This document shows positions 38,164-47,863 of a stretch of DNA of 64,000 nt, in pieces. The position numbers and the translations under genes are program-made. The DNA is taken from contig CABIWW010000009.1 in the NCBI GenBank assembly GCA_902362435.1, positions 62,001 to 126,000 of the forward strand. Direction: 5' to 3'. The DNA is from Eubacteriaceae bacterium (GTDB taxonomy: Bacteria; Bacillota; Clostridia; Peptostreptococcales; Anaerovoracaceae). The first letter of the stretch is position 1. Every line of letters begins with the position of its first letter. The notes beneath the pieces are model-generated. The model saw only the letters and a list, made by a program, of their open reading frames with translations. It was not told where the DNA came from and ran no database searches.

Positions 38164-41100
38164 GTGGCAGAAAAGGGAATGATCAACATTACAGGTGCAG
38201 CTGAAGGTTGCGTCGCACCGATCATATCAGATTTAATCAATGAGAAAAAAGGTCAGAGTCTTATTGTTGTTTCTACTTTTAACAGAGCGAAACGACTGGC
38301 AGCGGACCTTTCTTTTTTTAATACGCGCAATATCTACATACTGCCGCAGGAGGAAGAGACTTTCCTGCAGTATGAAGCGAGAAGCAATGATGATCTGCTG
38401 GAACGCATGAAAGTGCTGCGCGCTGTCACTGCAGGCGAGGAATGCATAGTGATCGCTCCCGTTACGGGTGCGGTGAAAAAGCTGCCGCCCAGAGAGATAT
38501 TCGAAGAGAATGTACTCAGGCTGAAGCTCGGGGAAGACGCAGATCCCGAAGAGATAAAAAGGCGTCTGACTCTGATGGGATACGAGCGGGTCTCAATGAT
38601 AGAAAGCCGCGGAGAATACAGCATCAGAGGCGGAATAATAGACATCTTCACGCCGGACAGTGACGATCCGTACAGAGTGGAGCTGTTCGACACGGAAGTA
38701 GACTCGATAAGGACATTCGACAGCCTCACGCAGCGCTCGATAGAGGCGCTCAGCGATATATCGGTATATCCGTGTTCTCATATAGCAAAGGATCACGAAG
38801 TGTTCGAGGCTGCCGGAAAGAGGATCACCAGAGCGTATGACAGGCGCATAAAGGCTCTCGAAAAGAAAGAGGGCAGCAGCGAGACCGTATACAACCTCAA
38901 ACAGCGAAAGCAGCAGCTTCTGGAATACACGGAGAGCATGATAAACCTGCAGTACATGGAAAAGTTCATAAATTATTTTTATGACGAGACAATGTACATC
39001 TGGGACTACATGGACGATCCGCAGCTTTTCATAGACGATCCTGCCAGGATCCTCGAGACACTGGAGGCATATGAAAAAGAACGTGCGGACGATATAGACG
39101 CGATACTTGCGGCAGGCAGAGGCATCGGAGAGGATTTCGCATCGATGTCCGGCCAGGCCGATTATTTCAGGCTCTATGAAAAGGAAGGCTATATATTGAC
39201 GCCGTTCGTCAGCACGATAAAAAAGGCGCCGTTCCTCAAAGAGCTGATAAATGTGGAATGCAGGCAGGCTCCTGTCTTCAACGGCAGGATGGATATCCTC
39301 AAAACCGAGCTGGAAAACTATGCTGCGCGAGGGTACACCGTTACGATCGTCTGTAGCAGCGACGAGCGGATGAAAAGCGTGCAGGAGTTCCTGACACATG
39401 AAAATCTGACAGGAAAGGCGTCGGTCAGAAAAGGTGTACTGACGGCAGGCATGGAGCTCTGTGACAGGAAAGAGTGCTATATCTGGGAAGGCGATATTTT
39501 CGGCGGCAGCCGCAGGAAGAAAAAACGCTCGAAACGCTCAGCAGGCTCTCAGATCAAGAGCTTCTCGGACGTGCAGGAAGGCGACTATGTAGTTCATGAA
39601 AGCCACGGTATCGGCAAGTTCATGGGCATAGAGCAGCTGGTCGTCCAGGGGGTGAAGAAGGATTACCTCAAAGTAAAGTATGCAGGTGAGGACTCGCTTT
39701 ACATCCCGGTGGATCAGCTGGGGATGCTCCAGAAGTACGTCGGAGGAGATGGCGTGACGCCAAGACTGAACAAGCTTTCCGGCAGCGAGTGGAAGCAGAC
39801 CAAGGCGAGAGCGCAGAAAGCCGTGAACGATATGGCTGAGGAACTGATACGCGTGTCGGCAGCGAGGATGAACGAAAAAGGCTATGCCTTCTCGGAGGAT
39901 ACGGTCTGGCAGCATGAATTCGAGGACAGCTTCCCGTATGCCGAGACCGATGACCAGCTCAGATGCGTGGATGAGATAAAAGGCGACATGGAAAAGGATT
40001 CGCCGATGGACAGACTGCTGTGCGGAGACGTCGGATTCGGCAAGACCGAAGTTGCCGCCAGGGCTCTTTTCAAATGCGTGGCTGACGGAAAACAGGCGGC
40101 GGTGCTCGTGCCGACGACGCTTCTGGCGAACCAGCACTACTACACGATGAAAGATCGCTTTGAAAAATTCCCGTTCAAGGTCGAGATGATGTCGAGGTTC
40201 AAGAGCGCAGCACAGCAGAAACGCATAATAGAAGGCCTTGAGAACGGCAGCGTCGACATGGTGATAGGAACGCACAGACTGCTGTCTGAAGATGTAAAGT
40301 TCAAGGATCTCGGTCTGCTGGTGATAGATGAGGAGCAGAGATTCGGCGTGAAGCACAAGGAAAGGCTCAAGCAGCTGAAGACTAATGTGGACGTGCTGAC
40401 GCTGTCGGCTACCCCGATACCGAGGACGCTGCACATGTCTCTGTCAGGTGTTAAGGACATGAGCGTCATCGAGGAGCCGCCTGAAGACAGATATCCTGTC
40501 CAGACATATGTTATGGAGCAGGACGATTTCGTGATAAGAGAAGCGATAGAAAAGGAGCTGGCAAGAGGCGGTCAGGTATACGTGCTGTACAACCGCGTTG
40601 AGTCGATAAACCGTGTCGCCAGCGATATCGAAGCGCTGGTGCCGGATGCCGATGTAGTCGTCGGACATGGCAAGATGCGTGAAAAGCAGCTTGAGAATAT
40701 AATAATAGATTTTTCGGAAGGCGAATACAATGTGCTGGTCGCAACGACGATCATAGAATCGGGGATAGATATACCGAACGTGAACACGATGATCGTGCTG
40801 GATGCAGACAGGTTCGGACTGGCGCAGCTCCATCAGCTGAGAGGCAGAGTGGGGCGTTCAGGCAGGATGGCGTATGCATATCTGATGTATACGAAAGACA
40901 GGAATCTGAGCGAGATCGCGGAAAAGCGCCTGCGTGCTATCAGGGAGTTCACGGAGTTCGGGTCCGGGTTCAGGATCGCGATGAAAGACCTCGAACTGCG
41001 CGGCGCCGGAAACATACTTGGCACAGAACAGTCCGGGCACATGCTCAGCATAGGGTATGAGCTCTACTGCAAGATGCTGGAAGAAGCCGTCGATGCTGCA

Positions 41101-41577
41101 AAAGGCAAGGAAACGCTGCCGCAGGCGGAAGAGACGGCGTTCAGTCTGGCGATACCGGCGGTGATACCGAAACGATATATAGAAAACGAAGTGCTGAGAC
41201 TGCAGATGTACAAGAAGATAGCGATGATCGAAAGCGACGAGGACGAGGCGGAGATAGTCGATGAGCTTCTCGACAGATTCGGAGACATACCGAAGGATAC
41301 CATGAACCTCGTCAAGATATCGAAGATAAGAGCGATGGCAGGCAGGCTGGGAGTGAAGGAAATAACCCAGCAGGGCTACAAGATCATTTTCGGACTGTGG
41401 GAAAACGTCAAGCTGACAGAGCCTGTCATGGCGGCACTTGTTGCGAAGTACGGTGCAAAGATGATGATAAACGGAGGCAAAGAGCCGTTCATACGGCTGA
41501 CGATAAACAAAGAGGAGCCGGTGAAGGCGATAGAACAGTTCCTGCAGACCGCTGTGAACGAACAGAAGCCGAACTGA
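38164..41577 (+). CDS. mfd: transcription-repair coupling factor
   Basis: A 1137-residue Mfd: N-terminal UvrB-like domains; a CarD-like RNA-polymerase-interaction domain near 470-530 (E-G-D-Y-V-V-H-E-S-H-G-I-G); a RecG-like motor with Walker A G-D-V-G-F-G-K-T near 622; D-E-E-Q-R-F-G near 723; and a C-terminal TRCF domain. It releases stalled RNA polymerase and recruits UvrA. I chose GTG 38164 because GAGGGA lies 5 nt upstream; the frame starts 4 codons earlier and ATG 38179 is an alternative. Confidence 0.96.
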   Translation: MAEKGMINITGAAEGCVAPIISDLINEKKGQSLIVVSTFNRAKRLAADLSFFNTRNIYILPQEEETFLQYEARSNDDLLERMKVLRAVTAGEECIVIAPVTGAVKKLPPREIFEENVLRLKLGEDADPEEIKRRLTLMGYERVSMIESRGEYSIRGGIIDIFTPDSDDPYRVELFDTEVDSIRTFDSLTQRSIEALSDISVYPCSHIAKDHEVFEAAGKRITRAYDRRIKALEKKEGSSETVYNLKQRKQQLLEYTESMINLQYMEKFINYFYDETMYIWDYMDDPQLFIDDPARILETLEAYEKERADDIDAILAAGRGIGEDFASMSGQADYFRLYEKEGYILTPFVSTIKKAPFLKELINVECRQAPVFNGRMDILKTELENYAARGYTVTIVCSSDERMKSVQEFLTHENLTGKASVRKGVLTAGMELCDRKECYIWEGDIFGGSRRKKKRSKRSAGSQIKSFSDVQEGDYVVHESHGIGKFMGIEQLVVQGVKKDYLKVKYAGEDSLYIPVDQLGMLQKYVGGDGVTPRLNKLSGSEWKQTKARAQKAVNDMAEELIRVSAARMNEKGYAFSEDTVWQHEFEDSFPYAETDDQLRCVDEIKGDMEKDSPMDRLLCGDVGFGKTEVAARALFKCVADGKQAAVLVPTTLLANQHYYTMKDRFEKFPFKVEMMSRFKSAAQQKRIIEGLENGSVDMVIGTHRLLSEDVKFKDLGLLVIDEEQRFGVKHKERLKQLKTNVDVLTLSATPIPRTLHMSLSGVKDMSVIEEPPEDRYPVQTYVMEQDDFVIREAIEKELARGGQVYVLYNRVESINRVASDIEALVPDADVVVGHGKMREKQLENIIIDFSEGEYNVLVATTIIESGIDIPNVNTMIVLDADRFGLAQLHQLRGRVGRSGRMAYAYLMYTKDRNLSEIAEKRLRAIREFTEFGSGFRIAMKDLELRGAGNILGTEQSGHMLSIGYELYCKMLEEAVDAAKGKETLPQAEETAFSLAIPAVIPKRYIENEVLRLQMYKKIAMIESDEDEAEIVDELLDRFGDIPKDTMNLVKISKIRAMAGRLGVKEITQQGYKIIFGLWENVKLTEPVMAALVAKYGAKMMINGGKEPFIRLTINKEEPVKAIEQFLQTAVNEQKPN

Positions 41578-41663
41578 GTTTTCGTCAGGAAGGCCGCCCG
41601 GAATGCTCAGAACGATCGGAGCGCCGGAAGGCGGCAGAGATTGCAGACAGGAGGGATATGGAA

Positions 41664-42416
41664 ATGGTAAAAGCAGTGATAACAGCACCAAGAGGCAGTA
41701 TGGGGAGCCTGATAGTGCGCGCAGCTCATGACAGGGACGGTATAGAGATCGTCGGCGGTGTCGGCGCGCCGGGACGAGAGTATATCGGCACTGATATAGG
41801 ACTTGCCGCAGGTCTCGGTACTGAGGCGGGAGCGCTGGTATACGATGACATAGAGAAGATAATAGGAGAATGCGACCTGGTGATAGACTTTTCGACAGTC
41901 GAGCTTTCGATGAAGGTGCTTGAAAGCTGCAGGTGGCATGGAAAGGCATTCATTTGCGGAACGACAGGCTTTACTGATGAGCAGACGAAGCAGATACTGG
42001 AAGCAGCGGAAGTCATACCGGTGATGAAAGCGTCAAATACTTCATACGTCGTGAATGTGATGAAAGAACTGCTGGGACAGGCTGCTGCAAAGCTGGGAGA
42101 CAAGTGCAGGATAGAGATAATCGACATGCACAGCGAGACAAAGAAAGACGCACCGAGCGGCACGGCGATAGAGTTTGCGGAGGAGATGGCGGCAAAGTCG
42201 CCGGACAAGTCGTACGATGATATAACATTCCATTCGGTGAGAGCAGGCAACACGCCGAGCACGCATACGGTCATATTCGGATGTATGGGTGAAAAGCTGG
42301 AAATATCACACGATGCGTATGACTGGAACTGCTATGCCTCGGGAGCATGTGACGCTGCACTTTTCATGGAAGGAAAAGCACCGGGAAGCTATACGATGGA
42401 GGATGTTATCAGGTGA
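41664..42416 (+). CDS. dapB: 4-hydroxy-tetrahydrodipicolinate reductase
   Basis: A 250-residue enzyme: NAD(P)H loop with A-P-R-G-S-M-G near 7-13, G-T-T-G-F near 97, and the signature H-S-E-T-K-K-D-A-P-S-G-T near 155-166. It is a step of the lysine/meso-DAP pathway feeding peptidoglycan. The frame overlaps the end of mfd but the ribosome site AGGAGGG (41649-41655) fixes the start near 41658-41664. Followed 58 bp later by a thioesterase gene. Confidence 0.94.
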   Translation: MVKAVITAPRGSMGSLIVRAAHDRDGIEIVGGVGAPGREYIGTDIGLAAGLGTEAGALVYDDIEKIIGECDLVIDFSTVELSMKVLESCRWHGKAFICGTTGFTDEQTKQILEAAEVIPVMKASNTSYVVNVMKELLGQAAAKLGDKCRIEIIDMHSETKKDAPSGTAIEFAEEMAAKSPDKSYDDITFHSVRAGNTPSTHTVIFGCMGEKLEISHDAYDWNCYASGACDAALFMEGKAPGSYTMEDVIR

Positions 42417-42474
42417 AACCGCCTGTGATATATGATACATAGAAAATGCAGGATATTCAGGAAGGAGGCGTGTA

Positions 42475-42948
42475 ATGCCGGAGAAAAAAACAGCCGGGCA
42501 GCTGAGGCTGGAAGCCTTTGTAGAAAAGACACTGCGAGAAAACAACGAGGACCAGAAAGACCGGATAAACGGGATGATGCGATCAGAAGCAGCGGGCTGC
42601 TCATTCGAGGACCGCACGATAACATTTGCATTTCCTGTACAGCCGTGGCAGGCAAACCGCGTCGGCGATATGCACGGCGGAATGATATGCACGGCATTCG
42701 ATCTGACGATAGCTGCGCTTGCCAGGTTTTATGCAGAAGAAAACTTTGCACCGACGATAAGTCTTGATGTAAAATATATACGTCCCGTAAAGGTAGGCGA
42801 TACGCTCCTCGTGACGGCTAAGGCGATCGCGGCAGGCAGAAGGATAACCCAGCTGACGTGCGAGGCATACAGCGGGAGGACCGGAAAGCTGGCAGCATCG
42901 GGAGCTTCGGTGTATATGAACGTGGATACCTCGAAGGAGCACAGCTGA
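42475..42948 (+). CDS. PaaI family hotdog thioesterase
   Basis: A 157-residue hotdog-fold protein: N-R-V-G-D-M-H-G-G-M-I-C-T-A-F-D near 60-75 is the PaaI-type active-site block, followed by V-K-Y-I-R-P-V-K-V-G-D. These enzymes hydrolyse acyl-CoA thioesters. The substrate is not visible from context. GGAGG precedes the start. Confidence 0.82.
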   Translation: MPEKKTAGQLRLEAFVEKTLRENNEDQKDRINGMMRSEAAGCSFEDRTITFAFPVQPWQANRVGDMHGGMICTAFDLTIAALARFYAEENFAPTISLDVKYIRPVKVGDTLLVTAKAIAAGRRITQLTCEAYSGRTGKLAASGASVYMNVDTSKEHS

Positions 42949-43015
42949 AAAGGCAGGCCCCGGCGGAACGGGAATGACATGCTGGTGTATATTTCAAAAA
43001 AAACGATGAATAATG

Positions 43016-43044
43016 TTGCATAAACATTTATAACAGTGTATAAT
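43016..43044 (+). promoter_or_regulatory. carAB promoter
   Basis: TTGCAT (43016-43021), 17-bp spacer, TATAAT (43039-43044). No PyrR-type attenuator is visible in the ~50-nt leader. Confidence 0.75.
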
Positions 43045-43103
43045 TATTTACTGATGGCAGAAATGCTGTGGATCTAGTGTGTAAGGAGATAAGGCATAGG
43101 ATT

Positions 43104-44228
43104 ATGATTAAGACGATTGAAAAAATGGAAGGTTTGATCTACCTGGAAGACGGGACCGTGTTCAAGGGTCACGGATTCGGATTCAGGGGAACAGCTGTCG
43201 GAGAACTCGTATTCAATACATCGATGACAGGATATCAGAAAATACTCACTGACCCGTCGTACAAGGGCCAGATAATAAACATGACATATCCGCTGATCGG
43301 AAATTACGGCATAAGCAGGATCGATAACGAATCGGAGAAAGTGCACGCTTTCGGAGTTGTCGTAAAGGATCTGTGCGATGCGCCGTCGAACAGCAACAGC
43401 ATAATGACGATAGATGAATGGCTCAGGAACATGGAGGTCCCGGGAGTGTTCGGAGTCGATACAAGACAGATAACCAAGAAGATAAGAAACAAGGGAACAG
43501 TCAAGTGCGTGATAAGCACAGAAGGCATCTCGATCAGCGAAGCTGCCAGGAGATGTGCGGAGGCAGAGCTCAGAGGCGACTGGATGAAAGAAGTCGGCGT
43601 CAAAGAGAAAGTAGAGCTGAAGAGCCTTGCAGACTCGGATGAAAAACCGTTCAGCGTCGCTGTGATGGACTTCGGTGTAAAGGGCAACATACTGACATGC
43701 CTGCGCGAAAGAAACTGCGACCTTACGATATATCCTTACGGAACATCGGCCGAGACTATACTGGCAGGAAAGCCGGACGGCATATTCCTGACGAACGGCC
43801 CCGGAGATCCGGAGGAAGCAGCAGAGGCCATAGAAGAAGTGAAGAAGCTGATCAGTGCGAATGAGGCACCTATGTTCGGCATATGCATGGGCCACCAGGT
43901 GCTCGCGCTCGCATTCGGAGGAAAGACATACAAACTCAAGTACGGACACCGCGGAGGCAACCACGGTGTGTTCGACAAGAATACGAAGCGCTCGTACATA
44001 ACATCGCAGAACCACGGATTCGCCGTTCAGTATGAAAGCATAATCCTCAAGGGAATGGAGATCACACACCTCAATCTCAACGACGGAACGGTAGAGGGTA
44101 TAGAGCACAGAGACCTGCCTGTATTTTCAGTGCAGTTCCACCCGGAAGCATCACCCGGACCAAACGATACGGGATATCTTTTCGATAAATTCATAAACAT
44201 GATGAAAGGGGACAGAATCAATGCCTAA
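43104..44228 (+). CDS. carA: carbamoyl-phosphate synthase small subunit
   Basis: A 374-residue glutaminase subunit: L-V-F-N-T-S-M-T-G-Y-Q near 35-45, and a GATase domain with nucleophile Cys261 in F-G-I-C-M-G-H-Q and F-H-P-E-A near 345. It supplies ammonia to CarB. The start is uncertain: ATG 43104 is chosen by alignment; AAGGAG at 43083-43088 is rather far, and 43068 or 43125 are possible. It overlaps carB by 8 bp. Confidence 0.94.
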   Translation: MIKTIEKMEGLIYLEDGTVFKGHGFGFRGTAVGELVFNTSMTGYQKILTDPSYKGQIINMTYPLIGNYGISRIDNESEKVHAFGVVVKDLCDAPSNSNSIMTIDEWLRNMEVPGVFGVDTRQITKKIRNKGTVKCVISTEGISISEAARRCAEAELRGDWMKEVGVKEKVELKSLADSDEKPFSVAVMDFGVKGNILTCLRERNCDLTIYPYGTSAETILAGKPDGIFLTNGPGDPEEAAEAIEEVKKLISANEAPMFGICMGHQVLALAFGGKTYKLKYGHRGGNHGVFDKNTKRSYITSQNHGFAVQYESIILKGMEITHLNLNDGTVEGIEHRDLPVFSVQFHPEASPGPNDTGYLFDKFINMMKGDRINA

Positions 44229-47200
44229 GAAGCCATATCTGAAAAAAATACTTATCATCGGTTCCGGCCCGATCGTTATAGGACAGGCTGCGGAATTCGA
44301 CTATGCGGGAACTCAGGCATGCAAGGCCATCAGGGAAGAAGGCATAGAGACTATACTGGTAAACAGCAACCCTGCAACGATCATGACAGACAAGGGGATC
44401 GCAGACAAGGTCTACATGGAGCCGCTCACTGAAGAAGCTCTCGAACAGATCCTTGCAAAGGAGAGACCTGACGGCATACTGGCAGGATTCGGCGGACAGA
44501 CAGGGCTGAACCTGGCTATGGAGCTGGAAAGCAAGGGCATCCTCGAAAAGTACGGCGTGGCTCTGCTGGGTGTAAATAAAGAAAGCATCAAAAGAGCAGA
44601 AGACAGAGAAGAATTCAAGACGCTGATGCAGGATATAGGCGAACCTATACCGAGCAGTGTCATTGCGACATCGATGGATGAATGCTATGATTTCGTTGAA
44701 AAAGAAGGATTCCCTGTTATCATAAGACCTGCGTATACGCTCGGTGGAACAGGCGGCGGTATCGCGGAAAACAAGAAGGAGCTGGAGCTTCTTTGCGTCA
44801 AGGGAATGGAAAACAGCGCGATCGGTCAGATCCTGCTCGAAAAGTCGGTTGCAGGCTGGAAGGAGATCGAGTATGAAGTCATCAGAGACAGCCGTGACAA
44901 CTGCATCATAATATGCAGCATGGAAAACCTTGACCCTGTAGGAGTGCATACAGGCGACAGTATCGTAGTCGCACCTACCCAGACTCTCAGAGACGCTGAG
45001 TATCAGATGCTCAGAGATGCTTCGATAAAGATCATAAGAAACCTCGAGATCGAAGGCGGATGCAACGTGCAGTTCGCACTCGATCCTGACACGGGAAAAT
45101 ACATAGTAATAGAGGTAAACCCTCGAGTAAGCCGTTCGTCAGCACTCGCATCGAAGGCTGCAGGATATCCGATCGCAAAGATAGCAGCGAAGATCGCCAT
45201 CGGATACAACCTGGACGAGCTCTCGAACTACGTTACACAGACGACGAGCGCGTGCTTTGAGCCTACGCTCGACTACGTTGTCGTAAAGTTCCCGAAATGG
45301 CCTTTCGACAAGTTCAGGACAGCATCGAGAAAGCTCGGCACACAGATGAAGGCTACGGGCGAGGTAATGTCCATAGACAGGACATTCGAGAGCGCGCTGC
45401 TCAAGGCGCTCACATCGATCGAGATCAAGTGCGACGGTCTGCACATACCGTTCGTTTCAGGTCTGAACGATGCTGACCTCGTGGAAAAGCTCAAGGCGTG
45501 CGATGACGAGAGGATATTCTGCATCGCGGAAGTCATGAGAAGAGAGCTGATGACAGTCGAGGATCTTTACAATCTGACGAAGATAGACAGATGGTTCCTC
45601 AACAAGATCAGAGGAATAATCGATCTGGAGAACAGACTGCAGACAGAGCCGCTGACCAAGGAAATGGTATACGAGGCAGAGTCGAGAGGCTTCACTGATA
45701 CGGATATCATCACTCTTTCGGGAACGACAAGAGACGTTCTGCAGGATATACGAGTATATAACGATATCTATCCTGTATACAAGATGGTAGATACCTGTGG
45801 CGGAGAGTTCGATGCGCTGACGCCTTACTACTATTCATGCTACGATGAAGAGGATGAGAGCGTAAGGAGCCACGAGAAAAAGATACTGGTAATAGGTTCA
45901 GGTCCGATAAGGATAGGACAGGGTATCGAGTTCGACTACTGCTGCGTACAGGGCGTATGGGCCATCAAGGAACTCGGATACGAAGCGATAATCATGAACA
46001 ACAACCCTGAGACAGTAAGTACCGACTTCGATACATCGGACAAGCTGTACTTCGAGTCGCTGCATATAGACAACGTTATGAACGTTATCAAGAGAGAGCG
46101 TCCTCAGGGAGTTATCATACAGTTCGGCGGACAGACATCGCTGAACCTCGCTGAAAAACTCAGCAGCCGAAGCATAAACATACTAGGAACATCATACAGC
46201 AATATTGACCTGGCTGAGGACAGAGAAAAATTCTGCGAACTCCTTGACGAGCTCGGCATAGCAGTGCCTGAAGGTGTTGCTGTAACGAGCGAGGAAGACG
46301 CATTCGCAGCAGTCAGAAAGCTCGGGTATCCGCTCGTGGTAAGACCGTCATATGTAATAGGCGGACGTGCTATGCAGGTCGTATACAACGATGTAGAGCT
46401 CAAGAGATATCTGAAGGAAGCCGTATCGCTTTCGACAGAGCATCCTGTTCTGATAGACCAGTATATCCAGGGCAAGGAGATCGAAGTCGATGCTATAGCA
46501 GACGGCGAAGACATCCTGATCCCGGGCATCATGGAGCACGTGGAAAGGGCAGGCGTACACTCCGGAGACAGTATTTCGGTATATCCGAACTATTCGCTTT
46601 CAGAGGAAGTGGAAAAGACTCTCGAAGACTACACGAAGAGGATCTCGAAGGCCCTCAATGTGGTGGGTCTTGTGAACATCCAGTACGCATATGACGGAAA
46701 GAAGATCTACGTCATAGAAGTGAACCCTAGAGCGTCGCGTACAGTGCCTATCCTGAGCAAGGTGACAAGAGTTCCTATGGTAAAGCTTGCAGTTGCAGCT
46801 ATGCTGGGCCATAAGCTCAGAGACAGCGAATACGGCACAGGCCTTTACAAAAAGACTGAAGAGTACGCCGTAAAGGTTCCGGTGTTCTCGAGTGCAAAAC
46901 TTACCGACATGGACATCGCTCTCGGACCTGAAATGAAGTCGACAGGCGAAGTGCTCGGAATAGACAAAGATCTGGACAAGGCGATCTACAAGGGTTTCCT
47001 CGGTGCAGGAATGAGCATACCGACGAACGGAAACGTTTTCGTGACGCTCAAGGAGTCTGAGCAGAACACATATACGGCAGACATCCTGAGGGACTATGCA
47101 GAGGCAGGATTCCGTCTCTATGCGACTGATGACACGATAGAATTCATCATGGCGCATGACATACCTGTAGAGCCGATGGATTACGATACGGCGCAGAAGT

Positions 47201-47421
47201 GGATCATGAACCATGACAGTGAGAGCGACGAGAAGATCGCTCTCGTAATAAACATTCCTGTAGTTGCGAACCGAAAGGAAAGAGAAAGCTTCCCGGTAAG
47301 ACGAAAGGCTATCGAGAGAGGCATCTCGGTAATGACATGCATGGATACGGCGCGCGTGTTCCTGAAGGCTGTGAAGCTCAAGCAGCAGGATGCAGTGCTC
47401 GACTATGAACCGCTTGACTGA
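44221..47421 (+). CDS. carB: carbamoyl-phosphate synthase large subunit
   Basis: A 1066-residue enzyme with two homologous ATP-grasp halves: G-S-G-P-I-V-I-G-Q-A near 14-23 and again G-S-G-P-I-R-I-G-Q-G near 560-569; G-G-T-G-G-G-I near 175; E-V-N-P-R-x-S in both halves; MGS allosteric domain from about 940. It makes carbamoyl phosphate for pyrimidines and arginine; argH lies further downstream. GGGG-ACAG site upstream and overlap with carA. Confidence 0.97.
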   Translation: MPKKPYLKKILIIGSGPIVIGQAAEFDYAGTQACKAIREEGIETILVNSNPATIMTDKGIADKVYMEPLTEEALEQILAKERPDGILAGFGGQTGLNLAMELESKGILEKYGVALLGVNKESIKRAEDREEFKTLMQDIGEPIPSSVIATSMDECYDFVEKEGFPVIIRPAYTLGGTGGGIAENKKELELLCVKGMENSAIGQILLEKSVAGWKEIEYEVIRDSRDNCIIICSMENLDPVGVHTGDSIVVAPTQTLRDAEYQMLRDASIKIIRNLEIEGGCNVQFALDPDTGKYIVIEVNPRVSRSSALASKAAGYPIAKIAAKIAIGYNLDELSNYVTQTTSACFEPTLDYVVVKFPKWPFDKFRTASRKLGTQMKATGEVMSIDRTFESALLKALTSIEIKCDGLHIPFVSGLNDADLVEKLKACDDERIFCIAEVMRRELMTVEDLYNLTKIDRWFLNKIRGIIDLENRLQTEPLTKEMVYEAESRGFTDTDIITLSGTTRDVLQDIRVYNDIYPVYKMVDTCGGEFDALTPYYYSCYDEEDESVRSHEKKILVIGSGPIRIGQGIEFDYCCVQGVWAIKELGYEAIIMNNNPETVSTDFDTSDKLYFESLHIDNVMNVIKRERPQGVIIQFGGQTSLNLAEKLSSRSINILGTSYSNIDLAEDREKFCELLDELGIAVPEGVAVTSEEDAFAAVRKLGYPLVVRPSYVIGGRAMQVVYNDVELKRYLKEAVSLSTEHPVLIDQYIQGKEIEVDAIADGEDILIPGIMEHVERAGVHSGDSISVYPNYSLSEEVEKTLEDYTKRISKALNVVGLVNIQYAYDGKKIYVIEVNPRASRTVPILSKVTRVPMVKLAVAAMLGHKLRDSEYGTGLYKKTEEYAVKVPVFSSAKLTDMDIALGPEMKSTGEVLGIDKDLDKAIYKGFLGAGMSIPTNGNVFVTLKESEQNTYTADILRDYAEAGFRLYATDDTIEFIMAHDIPVEPMDYDTAQKWIMNHDSESDEKIALVINIPVVANRKERESFPVRRKAIERGISVMTCMDTARVFLKAVKLKQQDAVLDYEPLD

Positions 47422-47490
47422 TGCAGCAGGCCGACAGGATATCGGTGAAAAAACAATTTTCGAATTATACTGGAAATCAACATAATTCTC

Positions 47491-47526
47491 TGGTATTATT
47501 AATAAGTTACCAGCAGAAAAGGTAAC
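47491..47526 (+). promoter_or_regulatory. extended -10 promoter with 5' hairpin
   Basis: TGG-TATTAT (47491-47499). GTTACC (47506-47511) pairs with GGTAAC (47521-47526) at the expected 5' end of the transcript, just ahead of the GGAGG site. Confidence 0.5.
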
Positions 47527-47550
47527 AGCGTTAATTGGAGGAACATAACA

Positions 47551-47739
47551 ATGATGATACTTTTCTTAGCACTGATATTCGGAATAATTGTTGCGGCACT
47601 TCTCGTGTTCTCGATCATAAGAAACAGGAATGCCGGTAAAAGCAAGATCGTCAATATATTGAAACTGGTAATCCTGGCTGAAGCGGTCGCATACATAGTC
47701 GTCTTTATCATAGTGATAATCAAGACGATGGCGGCGTGA
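47551..47739 (+). CDS. small two-helix membrane protein, 62 aa
   Basis: A 62-residue protein with two hydrophobic segments (2-22 and 36-58) joined by a basic loop R-N-R-N-A-G-K-S-K. GGAGG lies upstream; own promoter and terminator. The family is unrecognised. The basic loop suggests both ends face outside. Confidence 0.7.
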   Translation: MMILFLALIFGIIVAALLVFSIIRNRNAGKSKIVNILKLVILAEAVAYIVVFIIVIIKTMAA

Positions 47740-47779
47740 CGACGATTCGCATGACGTATCGGATTCAACTGCAAGATCG

Positions 47780-47820
47780 AATTTCGCTCAGCGCTGCAAA
47801 GCGCTGCAGCGAAATTTTTT
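47780..47820 (+). terminator. terminator after the small membrane protein gene
   Basis: AATTTCGCT-cAGCGCT pairs with AGCGCTGcAGCGAAATT around GCAA, ending in six T. Confidence 0.85.
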
Positions 47821-47863
47821 GTGAGCAGAATGGATAGTGTATCATATATGGAAGGAGTTTGAA

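Noticed and set aside
38593-40434. Minus-strand ORFs of 268-298 codons inside mfd
   Set aside because: Antisense to mfd, no ribosome sites, and composition (His/Arg/Leu-rich) of reverse-frame translation.
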